This document shows, in pieces, positions 35,601 to 47,200 of a stretch of 64,000 bases of DNA. The notes below the pieces were generated by a model, which did not search any database, was not told the origin of the DNA, and worked only from the letters and a program-made list of their open reading frames with translations. A program made the translations under genes and the position numbers. How positions within the stretch are numbered: position 1 is the stretch's first letter; every line of letters begins with the position of its first letter. Origin of the DNA: Ulota crispa (taxonomy: Eukaryota > Streptophyta > Bryopsida > Orthotrichales > Orthotrichaceae); the NCBI GenBank assembly GCA_963920765.1, contig OY987248.1:12434539-12498538 (forward strand), in the 5' to 3' direction.

Positions 35601-37147
35601 TGTGTAGTTGTTTCAGTGCAACAACCTCAAGCACCAGCCTCAGATGCTGATAATGCGCAATGCTCGAGAAATTAGACTTCTGTTTCCAGATTTCTACCTA
35701 CTACTTCTCAGCAAAACTTGCAAAATTCTGGAAGTACAATAATGAACAGAATTACCCTGTCAGGGACGCAAAGAAATCGAAGTTGGCAATCACCTAAATC
35801 TTCAATGTTTGGAACTGTTGCTGAAACCGCAACAAAGCGAATAGCTGATAGAGGGCATCCCTTAATTTCAGGGAAACGAGCCAGCATCTTAAGCCTGCTT
35901 ACTACTGCTTCAAGGGCTGCACCACGAGTTTCACTGAGAAGGTGGACTTCGTCGATCAAAAGGAGGGCAATATCTCCGAATAAACTCATTCCTCCACGGT
36001 CGCGATGTCGTCGCGTAATCACATCAAATTTCTGCATTGAAACGACGAGCTGATCGAAAGAGCTCTATTTCGAAGACATCGGAGAGGTCTTACGAGTATT
36101 TGTAGCATTTCTCTTTTAGAGTACTGTGTACATCCATGCTTTCTCGGGCATTAGTGAGTTTATTTGCTCTCGTCCTTGTAATGTGGAAAACACATGGTTT
36201 TTAGAAATCACGATAAAGCCGAAAGAGCACATAAGTGTTTCTTACCTCGGGAGTGGTCAGAATAATATCCGTGTTCAGCATATCTTGAACGTTAGTTGGT
36301 CCTGAGTCACTGGTTAATTCTTGACATTTCACTCCCAAAGAGCTGAACTTCTGGTCCCATTCCCGGAACTTGTCTTGTACAAGGGCCTTCATTGGTGCAA
36401 TGTATACCTGCCGCAACGAAAGAGAAAAGATCAGATGAGCACGGGTAATGGTGATTCCAGAACTGTCCAAATTTTAAAGATAAGCAATCAACAGAAGGTC
36501 CTCCTTTTGAACTAAATGGCATTGCAAGGTTTTAGAGATAAACTTAAGTGGTATAAGTCTTATGTAATAGCTCAGGAGAGAGGTGAGCATGGAGGTTTTT
36601 GAAAGTGTTACTAAAGATTATTGCAAAGTCTCAACCCTGCAGCGACTGAAAATCGGACAGAGTCGTGCAGTCTATTTTATTGCTTAAGTAGGTATTTGCT
36701 TACAGTTTTTCGAGCACCGGCAGCATGGTTAAAGTGACCTTCAACCGACAGGAATCTCTCTAGGAGCCTAACAATACAGAGCTCGAAGAGCACTGTCTTG
36801 CCGCTACCAGTAGGAGCAGAGATCACCAAATTGTCGTCGGAGAGGAAGACATCAGCGAAACTTTCACTCTGAACAGCATTGAAATATCTGTACGAAGCAG
36901 AAGCTTTTTTTCAATATTTAGAAGTGTTCCTATTGATTACCAAAGGACAGCGCGCAAGCTTTGGTAATCATCGTTACATCAACGTTTTTTCCAGTCAACC
37001 GACAAGGATCTTGAGAAAATGTTAGTTCCACAAAGGTAACATACCGCAGTAAGGTCAGAAAGCACACCTAAATGGAAAGACACATCGAAAAGCAGCTGGC
37101 AAGAGAGATACAGGCTTCAAGTAGTCTGGATCAAGACGTGGATCCAT
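26678..37147 (-). CDS. MER3: Meiotic DNA helicase MER3/HFM1 (ROCK-N-ROLLERS type)
   Basis: A complete 31-exon model, 4488 nt, about 1495 residues. Exons: 37147-37068, 36887-36704, 36407-36246, 36031-35794, 35423-35387, 35172-35126, 34904-34867, 34418-34397, 34256-34044, 33769-33613, 33339-33288, 33164-33093, 32857-32808, 32705-32588, 32480-32417, 32338-32255, 32143-32018, 31909-31713, 31579-31391, 31052-30810, 30545-30496, 30393-30376, 30226-30141, 30030-29230, 29161-28624, 28417-28298, 28214-28137, 27765-27649, 27541-27440, 27270-27166 and 26777-26678. MER3 is a nuclear Ski2-like 3'-5' helicase of the class I (ZMM) crossover pathway. Visible motifs: APTGSGKT (Walker A, ~51-58), LLIDEVHLL (DEVH, ~170), AVSAT, SLVFCSTRKG, TSTLAQGVNLPA and MSGRAGRP. 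A winged-helix and Sec63-type region follows, with QLAGVGLVTAKAL and NADPRRLEAITGRKFP. After about residue 845 comes a ~650-residue Ser/Pro-rich tail ending GYKSLFSFL. Exons up to 24 are well supported by family similarity. The exon 24/25 intron would be only 68 bp, and exons 27-31 rest on phase and splice sites. Confidence 0.93.
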
Positions 37148-38213
37148 AGCCGACCTGCGCAAATTGCAATGTTTAGGCGAAGAATCTACAACATAAACAA
37201 AGTGTGAACGAAGCGAACGCGATGCTAATACGATATCAAAAGTTCTTAACAAGCAACATAGAAAATTGCTCACATCGAACTAAGAGATTGATCAACGAAA
37301 AAATTAGATACAGAACGCGAAGAAGAATACAAACGTACATACATACACCTTCCGTGTCCATACCTATCAAACGGCTAGACTTTAAACACAATTCCAATTC
37401 AAACCAGCAGCAAAAAGTTTAGAAAATTATCACCCGTATTGAATGAGTATAACAATTTGAAGCTAACAAATGCATTGCCATTCAATAGAATTATCACGAA
37501 CAAAGGCCGCGAAGAAATGTTCTTCTTGACAAATTACGAAGTGGTAAGAACAATGTCGTACTTGATTCTGATGAGTTACTCCAAACTAATTTTAATGCCA
37601 CGATCCTCAAGAAAGCGGAAGTAAATGTGTTTCAAAAGCTTCCGCGAGACAAGAGTCAATTCCGTAACAATGAGTTAAAAGATATGTTTCTCAACGTCTT
37701 CTGTGCTGCCATCAACCCGCCATGTCCAAGAAAAAAGTGTGAGAATTTCACTCCGCTGCTGCTCATGTGAGATATGTGTGCGAGAAGTGTGTCATTTCGA
37801 CCTAAGAAAAGATTGAACGACACTGATTATCCTGTCTTCCTCACTCTTGAAAAGACGAAGCACACATCTTAGTTCACCATTCCGTCTGATACTATTATAC
37901 TTGACATCTACATCTACTCACCTCTCCACACATGATCCTTCACAAAAGGAGCATTGCAGGCCGTAGATCGCTAAGAAAATTGCGCCAAGGTCACAGACTC
38001 GCAGTGAGACAACGTTCCGACTGGAGTACCGATATGAGACGCACAGACACAATTCTACCTCGTTGCGCTTCAGCTGAGTTCATCGGTGACATTCAAAAAG
38101 CAAAGTTGGATTAGTAACTTTTACTTTAGTTTAACTCTGGCACAAACGCTTACTAATTGGTCAGGAGAATGACGTTCAATCAGTTTCTGTCTGTTTACTG
38201 GTCAAGCGGTTGG
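37148..38213. other. 5' flank of MER3
   Basis: About 1 kb with the same balanced, low-homopolymer texture as the MER3 introns; presumably its promoter and 5' leader. There is no TATA box or other site I can single out, and no other gene. Confidence 0.4.
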
Positions 38214-38406
38214 TTAACCATAGGGCATAGTTATATATGCTGACGTAAATTTGGGATCTCAAGTAGTTCACTAGAATCGCATTGATCTATTCTTCAATTT
38301 TTTTGTTGATCTCAAATGTAGTAAAGGTGTGGATCCATTCCAAATACAAGAAAAATATCTTGTATTATACTGATTGCAAAGGGCCTTTCGGTCGTTTAAG
38401 GGTTAA
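38214..38406. mobile_element. TTAA-bounded piggyBac-like MITE (subfamily 1)
   Basis: A 193-bp element with left end TTAACCATAGGGCATAG and right end GTCGTTTAAGGGTTAA. It is collinear with 6768-6992 (GATCTCAAGTAG, TGTAGTAAAGGTGTGGATCC, CAAATACAAGAAAAATA) with an internal deletion. It marks the left-to-right change from the MER3 block back to A/T-rich DNA. Confidence 0.65.
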
Positions 38407-39018
38407 GGTTTTGGTTAGGTTGAAATAGGGAAAGGTGTAGCAAAAGGTTACATTATCTTATTTATGATGTTTAATTAGGTGATTGAATTCTAATACATAA
38501 CTTCCAACCTTGCTATCCATTCCAAGAGGTTTAAGAATTAAGGTGCACTTTTCTTTTATTGAAATTTTCATTATTGTTTATTTATCTCACAATAAAAAAT
38601 AAATAAAAACTTCATAATTTTTCTATATTGTCTTTATAGCTTCTTGAAAGCATGTATTTTGTGTTAACTAGATGTAAGGTTGACTTATTATGAGATTCCA
38701 AAAAAGTTGGAGTGTTGAAATTTAGGAATTTCATAATCAAATTGATTAATGCAAATAATATGTATGAAGTTCATTGCTTAGAGGTTGATTTGGGTTGCTA
38801 TCTCACATTGGTTGACTTGTGGTAGTCTTAATAGGTGGAATACATTTTGTCATACAATATCTCCTTGTGACATTAATCATTGAATTCATGTTTACTTTTT
38901 GTTGAAATGAATGATTTGCATGTAACATATATTTTGCTACTAGTTAAATTTACCAATTGACCATTTTGCATTGATTTGATTTGGATTAAATACATATTTC
39001 TAAGGAGATATGTCTTTT
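38407..39018. other. Intergenic A/T-rich DNA
   Basis: No gene, RNA or repeat recognised. Confidence 0.4.
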
Positions 39019-39420
39019 GGGAATTGATACATGTACCACCCTTTCTTGACTATTCTACCACACCCTACTATATATGGTCAATCTTTGCAATATTTAAATA
39101 TGCGTGGATCACAAGAAAAACATCACTAATTTGAAAATACAACGTGACATAGAAGCTAGATTTATTTTCAGCTCATAATTCTACTCATAGTATCAATTAA
39201 AAAATCTAAATTAGGTTTAGTTTAATTTGTGTCTTTTTTAATTGATTGTATGAGTAGGATTAAGAGCTGAAAAAAAATTAGCTTATATGTCAAGTTGTAT
39301 TTTCAAACTAGTGATGTTTTTCCCGTGGTCCACACCTATTTTAATATTGTAAATATTGACCATATATAGTAGGGTGTGGTATAATTGTCAATAAGGCGGA
39401 TGGTACATGTATCAATTTCC
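39019..39420. mobile_element. 402-bp foldback element with GGGAATTGATA termini
   Basis: Left half (GGGAATTGATACATGTACCA...) and right half (...TGGTACATGTATCAATTTCC) are inverse copies along nearly their full length, about 190 bp per arm. The centre lies near 39210. The terminus is like that of 25344-26003. It encodes no protein. Confidence 0.75.
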
Positions 39421-39574
39421 ATATCTTTTATGCTAAAAAGGTATATATTGTGCAAGGATCTTGATATGTAGGTAAAGTGATTGAGATTAACTAAGAAAAC
39501 ATCTAATTAATTGTGAGAACGATTTTGAATTTCTTGGCTACACCTAACATTATTGTTGTGTATGCATACACACA

Positions 39575-39582
<8 letters not shown>

Positions 39583-39644
<62 letters not shown>
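39583..39644. repeat. (TA)n microsatellite
   Basis: About 31 uninterrupted TA dinucleotides. Confidence 0.97.
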
Positions 39645-39647
<3 letters not shown>

Positions 39648-40387
39648 CTATGAGATTGGCCAAAATCCCATTTTAAATCATGGTGAATGTAAACAATAAG
39701 ATCTTGTGAAGAATTGGACAAAGGAAAATCACTTGTTTCTTTCAATTTTGTTGTAAAGACATGGAATATTATCATGGCACTTTTTCATATCTTAATGAAG
39801 GCAAAAATAATAATTAGGAAACATGTTTATACATAAAATGGTGGCATACATGAAATAAGTGTGTTTATATTATGACAGGGTAGAAGCGGTTGTTGAAACA
39901 AAACAAGATGTCTTAAACATGTTTTCATTTTACAAGCATCTTCTAATATAAAGGTACATATTGAAATTCTCAATAGACTAGTGGTGAATAGAGCTTCTTT
40001 AAAACTATATACCCTTTCCAACTTCAAATCTTTATAACTAATTCAAGTAAAGTCCAAGAAACAAGACTTAATAAATGTTGATACATGTGGCATTTATTCA
40101 TCTTACATGCAAGGATAATTCATTGAAAAGTATTTCATGGATTGAAACTCCTTCAAAAAGGAAAATGAATCCTATTGGCAAACAAGGCATCACTTTTTAC
40201 TTGAGTTGACATTCAAATTGTAAAATGGTAATTAGAATTTCTTCCATATAATGAAGCTTTTGGATACTATAATCATTATAGTGATATATACAAGCTAATT
40301 TAGAAATAGTAAGGACAAACATCAATCCCCTTTAAATTGTACACAATGCAAATGACACAAGCATTAATTGCTCTTACTACATATAGA
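39645..40387. other. Intergenic A/T-rich DNA
   Basis: Nothing recognised. Confidence 0.4.
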
Positions 40388-40660
40388 GAATGACTATGGA
40401 GACACCCCCTAGTTGCAATGTGGACATCCCTATAGCCCAACCATAATAATATTTGAGATTATGAATACGTGGAAATATGAAATAAAATCAAAACAATGTT
40501 TTAGCACACATTTGTGTCATGTTGTATGTTTGCAAGGCTTGTAGATACAAATGTGCTCTAAAACAATATTTTGATTTTCGTATTCATAATCTCAAATTTA
40601 ATTCAGGTTGGGCTATAGGGGTGCCCATGTAGTAACTCAAGAACGTCCCATAGCCATTCC
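40388..40660. mobile_element. Foldback element with GAATGRCTATGG termini
   Basis: The left end GAATGACTATGGAGACA and right end CCCATAGCCATTCC are inverse. Internally, ATTTGAGATTATGAATACG pairs with CGTATTCATAATCTCAAAT and TAGCCCAACC with GGTTGGGCTA. The arms are about 100 bp around a ~40-bp centre. Confidence 0.68.
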
Positions 40661-41263
40661 TTTTTTTGGTATGCAGCTGATGTCTTTTGTCTACCTTAGC
40701 TTTTGGGGTTAAAATCTTGACAAAAATACAGTTTTAAAAGCAAGCTCTAATTTCGAGTCCAGAAGAAGATCCAAGAATGTTATTCAACTTCTGCAGCGCT
40801 GGAGGCGTGCAGCTGGACCCTCGACCCCTCCAGCTCCCCAATGGAAACGGGTTTCTAACCCGAACCATGGCCTCCGCGGAGTTTGCTTTATGGTCGTCGC
40901 TCTTTGTTCGGCGACCATTCCAATTCTCGAGAAGAATAATGAAAAGCAGCAGTCAATCAACCCAGCCACGCATCCACAATTTTACCAGAATTGCGAGTCC
41001 AAATCCTCCTTCGCACCTTTTTTTTCGCTTTCGGAGAAAGCCTTTTGCTTTTTAACACTCATCCTTATATGATGAGTGTAGGTCTGCAGATTTGATCACA
41101 ACATGGCTTCATTTCACGAAACCGCAATGATCGCAGTAGCCAGACTATAATGCCCTAATTCTACAATATTTTTTTGACAGATTGAAATGTGCCCTAGAGT
41201 GTAGAAGATTGTGTGAGTTCGGCAGGGGAGAGAGGGTGTGAGGGAGGCAAGAGTGAGAGAGAG
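40661..41263. other. 5' flank of the METTL13-type gene, including an unassigned G/C-rich patch
   Basis: From about 40780 to 41055 the DNA is G/C-richer and open on the plus strand for 92 residues (40777-41055), Arg/Ser/Phe-rich. I do not recognise it. It may be a 5' leader, a small upstream gene or a decayed exon. A GA-rich leader immediately precedes the METTL13 start codon. Confidence 0.35.
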
Positions 41264-44200
41264 ATGGGCAAAGGGGTGGTGCTGCCGGGGGATGTGGGGT
41301 CGAACATTCCATTACCAGCAGCACTCACAGATTTCCGGCAAGAGAGCTACTGGGACAAGTTCTTCAAGGCCAGCAAGGGGCGCCCCTTTGAGTGGTATGG
41401 TGAGTGGGCGTCTCTGCCCAAAGTGTTCCTGGAGCTCCTAAAATGGAGTCCTTCCCGCAAACCGGCGTTGCAGTTCCTTGTACCCGGGTGTGGGAACTCA
41501 GCACTGTCGGCAACGATGTACGATGCTGGATTCCACAACATCGTCAACGTGGATTTTAATAAGCGCGTCATCAGTGAGATGTTGCGGTTGCATGTCCGTG
41601 CGCGGCCTCTCATGAAATGGCAAGTCATGGATATCACCAAAATGCAGGTCCCGCCTTAAACCCCCAAACCCCTTGACGTGCCCACTAACCTAATTCTTCT
41701 TGCTTGGCAAATTCAGATTGTCATCACTTTGATCTTTGTGCAAAGGCTCGAATTCGAGAGCTAATTCTTAATCTTTTCGTCGTTTAGGGCTTAAGGATTA
41801 GGGTTTAGGGTTTTGAAATCGTAGTAGTGTACCTTGCTTGTCTTGGCAAATTCAGATCGCTGTTCCTAGTGTCTTCACTTTGATCTTTGTGCAAAGGCTA
41901 GAATTCGAGAGATAATTCTTAATTAATCTTTTCGTTCGTTTAGGGTTTAAGGATTAGGGTTTAGGGTTTATTGAAAATCGTTACAGTGTACCTTGCTTGT
42001 TTGTGATTATGATATGCATGTTTGGCTTTCACACCATTGATGTCAATTACTTTTTTGCTTCTTTTTTGTGTTTGACAATTTCGATCGCCCATGCCAAGTG
42101 TCGTTGCTATGATTTTATGGGGATGATGAAAACCCTGGCATTTGGGGAGCTAGTTTTGTAGTCTTTTTATTGTTTACTCCGTCTGTCCCTCTAAAACGTC
42201 CTAAAAGCTTCCTTGCAAAGGATAAACTGTGTTTGTAGTCTTTGTGCTAGTGACATATGCATTCTAGAATCAATATACCATCTACCAAGTGTATGCAAAA
42301 TCTCCAGCTTTGATGTTGCCGTTTGGGCACCCAAATTCCATGCGAAAAGTACTATATTTGTGCATGTTGCCAGCTCGTCATTATTGATGATTTAAAGATT
42401 AGTAACAACGATGGTACCTCATATGGGCAAGGCCAAGCTTGCTAGAGGAATGCTCTCTAATTGCTTAACTTGCCTCATGAGATTATCGAACATGGCAAAC
42501 GGTTTCTCAGCGTTTAAAATCAGCAAAAGGGAGCTCTATAGTGGTACAAGAAATGTGTCTGATTTGGAGCTTTTCAGAGGGACAGAGGGAGTAGGGTTTA
42601 GCGAATTCTTGCACTTTGGGATATTGATGTTGTGTTTGGGGCTTCCCAGTTTGCAGATGGTTCGTTCGATGTGGTGTTGGATAAGGGGAGTTTGGACGCA
42701 CTTTCGGGAGAACCAGATGAACCTCAAGATGCAGCATTAGGATTTCTTGCTGAGGTCTGGTTTTCGTGTGCCTTTGAATCTGCATTGGCGACCGTGGTTT
42801 TTGGGTTTCTTGTTTGCGTATAAGTAAGGTGTATCTGTATTTAATTTATACCACATTCACACCCCCATTGTGATCCAGATTATAATATATTCAAGTTTGA
42901 CAGTAGTTTTATAACAAATGCATTGCCAAAATGAGGTCTTGTAGTAGATGACCACTTTTCAGGAGTGATCACTTCTACTTTACATAATTATGAGGATAAT
43001 TTCTTGCGGAATTGAAGACCTCAGTTGCTATTTTAATGTTTATCTTCAAACATTCTGCTTTAATTTTTATCGTACTTGAATCTCTACTTCCATCATCTTT
43101 TTGTATCTTGGTTGATCGTCACATTTATGTTGTACTAGTATACAGCACGCAACTTACACCAAAAGAATATTTTGGAACTGGGCGCTTGGTGTTCTATATC
43201 TGGGGCGACCTTTGTTGCTTCGACTTACACCAAAAAGTTCTAGAAGATTCTGGAAAAGGGCACGGAGTCAAGGAGGGAAATCCTCCCGCAGTAGTATAGA
43301 TAGATATATAGATGTGTGATGGTGTCAGTACACCAAGATTTGTTGCTACTAGTTTCAAAGAAGATTGAATTTCCACTTCAGAAATAGTTATGTGTGCAAA
43401 AAATCTTTTGTAAGTTTGAAGATTTTACAATGCACAGTATGTTTATGGCTAGTATCCATCGATCCTATAGAAAGTTACAAGTTTCTGGTGTAGTCTTGTT
43501 TTTGCCAGAAGGTGAGGTCGTTGGCTTCTCATGGCAGGTGAGACGAGTGCTGCGAGATGACGGCAAATATGTTTGTATTACACTTGCTCAAGATCATGTG
43601 CTAGGTGAGTGAACTCCACTCCCTGGCTTCATTTCTCATGTCTGGAAATTGATAATTTACGAACAAAGTGCGAACAGCTTGCATGACCTTGAGTTTTTGA
43701 TTGATGATGATGCTACCTGGATCTGTAGGATTACTCTTCAAAAATTTCAGGAGTGGCTGGGATGTTGCCGTGTACCAAGTAAAAGAAGACAAAACTGACA
43801 CTGCAGTCTTACAGCCTCTGCTTGTAGTGGCTACTAAGACTGCCTCTATTGAGGTTTCACTTGTGAAATCTTCTCTGGAAGAAATCAATTCAAAAGCAGC
43901 TAATGCAGAGCAGGTGAGAATTCTGTGTGGTGAACGAAAAACTAGAAAGGTGACACCATTTTTGAATGATTCCTGGCTCGCCGAGTTGATGCAACCTATC
44001 AAATTCGGACTATAATACTTTCTTTCTTTTTGATGCAGATGAAAGGTGTAGTGACTGTGATTGAAGGAGAAAATGAAGAACGTAAGAGTATCTTAAACTC
44101 CCTGACGTTTGAGGAACAGTCGATGGAAGCGGAAACTTTCGAGATATACTATGAACTAAGTCCAAGCTCAGTAAGAACGGTGAAGCTAGGAGGTCATTAT

Positions 44201-47200
44201 CCTGCAGTAATCCTAGACGCCAAGCCTAATTCTGAACCTCACTTGTATAAGGCCGCTGTTTTCTTAGTCCCAAGGGTAAGCTTCATGAAGATTGTTCTAC
44301 TCACCGTGTATCATATAGTCTCCTTGGTAACATGTTTCGCAAATTGGATGTTTCTTTTGGTAATTGAAATATGTTTATGCATGTGTGCAGGGTCGAGCAC
44401 ATGAATGGCTCTTTTCCACTGAGGAAGGCCAATGGAAGATTGTTGAGGCTGCAAAAGCAGGGCGTCTCATAATAGTATATTGGCTGGACCTTTTTTCTTT
44501 CTCATACTAGTACGTGACAGGGAGTTGAGTTTTGGACATCTTATAAACATTCCAGTCGCTGGAGGCTTTTATTAGGGAAATATAATAGCAAGTTCAGCAT
44601 AATGTTACAATTTAGGGTTCGCTAGTATCGAGATTTCTTTAGAAAAAATGGTTAGTCATGAGCGCTTATTGAGAATCAGCTAATTAATTGGCGTTGGATA
44701 TGGTCATTTTACATGCAGGTCATGTTAGATACTCAGCAATACCCAGGCAGTTTAGCGGCCGTTCAGGTACTTCCAAGTTTCCTTTGATGATTAATTGTAT
44801 CATTCTCCTCTTTAATTTATATACCTTTCCTTTCACGTACACTAAATAGTTGTGAGTTCTGAAATCTGTCACTATATTCAGAAGAGCTTGATTTCAAAGT
44901 TTCTGTTGCTTTAGTTGCCCCTTCAAGTAGTCCTTTGTATGCTACTACCCTTGCTGTAACTAGCCTTCTGAAACGTAATTGAAGGTTAGAGTCAAATTTT
45001 CAAAATTTGGGCATTTTTACAGTTGGTTAGCGTAGCACTTTGTTACCTTGCAAAAATTTTTGTTCTCCTTTACCAATAACTAGGATTGATCTGGCAAAAC
45101 GCAGGACGAACTGTCACACGTAGTGAAGTTTTACCTGCCCCTTGACTGCAAGGAGTCTAAAGATATTCCGTGAGTTTTCTCCTGCTTGTTTTTCGTATAA
45201 CCAACTATTTTCTAAGAGATAGCTATTACATTTCTATTGCCATTTAAGCTGCTTGACCCTATTGAAGAAAAAAATTGTTCTCTGAAATGTATTTCATAAT
45301 CATTCTGCAGCATTCTATTCCCTTAACCACTACAAATGCCTACGGGGTTGAAGCATGTAGATCTGGAGCTTTGAGGCAAAAGTCCAGAAATAAGATCTCC
45401 ATTTTTGCAAGTTTTTTGTTTACTTTTCTTCCTGATTCAGGGCCTTGCACCAAAATCATGATGCGATTAATGATCAAACTATTCACATAATTGAAAAATA
45501 GACAATATATGATTTTTCCTAACCATACTTGGATGTGCTTCGTCCGTTTCATAGAAGCTGTTGCTATCAGCATTTGAACGTTGGCTCTCTTAAGGATTAA
45601 GACGGATGAAGTTCATCTATTTGAGCATCAGGTTGCTGACTAATCTGTATTTGGGCAGATACATGACCACAGATGATGGTGTACACCGAAGAACCGTTCT
45701 TGAAGAGGTATGCTTCTACTGGTGTAGTAACTTTTTTACAACTTTTTGAAATAAAATCCAGAGTTTATTTTGACACTTCTTTTGATGAACTTAGTGGTGG
45801 TTGCTTTTGTAGGTAAGTTCTCCAATTACGGGTACAATTAAGGTGGAAGACGTGGTACTTGAATACAAGAACAACAGCGAAGAAGTCGGTGTAGAATCAA
45901 CCACCACGACACAGAGCTTCTTTCGTCGGCTCATCTTTGAAAGGAATCCAAACCTCATTCAGTCTGATGCAATATTAGTACCTTACTCAGCAGTTACCAA
46001 AGACGCAAAACAGCAAGCGAACAAGAAAAAGAATAAGAAAAAGGGTAAAGCCAAGGAGCCGTTGCAGGAAACCAAACCAGGTAAAATTCTCATACAAGCG
46101 CATCTGACTTGTAGTCAGTATTCTGACTTATTGTATTCCTTTTCTAAGATTGTATGGTGTTAACATTATGTAAAAAATTGCAGTGTTACTTATGTTTTCC
46201 CTGTTTTTAAGGGGTATTTTGCGTGTTTATGTTTTGAAGTTATTCAACTGTATCTCTATGTTTTCCTAGTTGCTCTCTTATGTTAAGAATCTCCTTAAAT
46301 TGCTAGTATTTGCACATCTTTGTTCACAGGTGCGATGGAGTACAGAGTGGACCATAGTCAGTTGGCTTGTAGCTATCATGCAGGGATCGTTGCAGGTCTT
46401 TCATTAATCACTCGCAACTTAGAGCAAAGCTGGACTATCAAAGTGCCAGTAAATATTCCACACCTACCATTTTTTTCAAGTCATTTTTATACATTCATTA
46501 TAGATCACGCATCTGGCAGAATTGTTAGCACTGCGATCATTTTATGTCTTTTTGTTTGTTGCTCTCTCTGATGTAGGTAGTTTATTGTAATTTTTGTTTT
46601 TGTGTTTATTTTTAACTTTTCCCATGGATAATGCTCTGTTTTATATTCTTGGTGGATGTCTAGCCTCATGGTACATTAAGTACCAAATTAACACTAAATC
46701 TGACCTGGCAGGTCAGAGTGATGGTAGTGGGGCTTGGAGCCGGGATGTTACCCATGTTTTTGCATAACCACTTCCCATTTGATGAGATTGAGGTTGAATC
46801 TCTCAACCTATCTGTGCAGAAACACGTTTCTTCTATTCGCTCCTTTAGTAATAAAATAAGCCTGAAAACAAATCTGATCATTTTCACAAATCCTTGCAAC
46901 CTCTGTCCAGGTGGTGGAGTTGGATGGTGTAATTGCACAATTAGCAGAGCGCCACTTTGGGTTTGTCCAGACTGACCGCATGAAGGTAACAATTCTCATG
47001 AATCATAACAAGAATACCTTCCTTTTGACGTTCCTGAAAGAACTTAATTCTCCTAAAAACTCTGTTTTAGCAAGCAATACGGTGCAAGTAAAGTATTTTT
47101 ATCTGCTGTAGTTGTTAAACAAAACGCACAAGACGCATGCTTGGTGACCTTTGTTTTCTTTCCAAGAGGAAAAAATAATTTTAAACCGCTTGCACTCCAG

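Noticed and set aside
39503..39775. 90-residue minus-strand frame rich in Ile-Tyr
   Set aside because: Produced by the (TA)n microsatellite.
40777..41055. 92-residue plus-strand frame in a G/C-rich patch upstream of METTL13
   Set aside because: Unrecognised, biased in composition and also open on the other strand; kept only as an unassigned patch.
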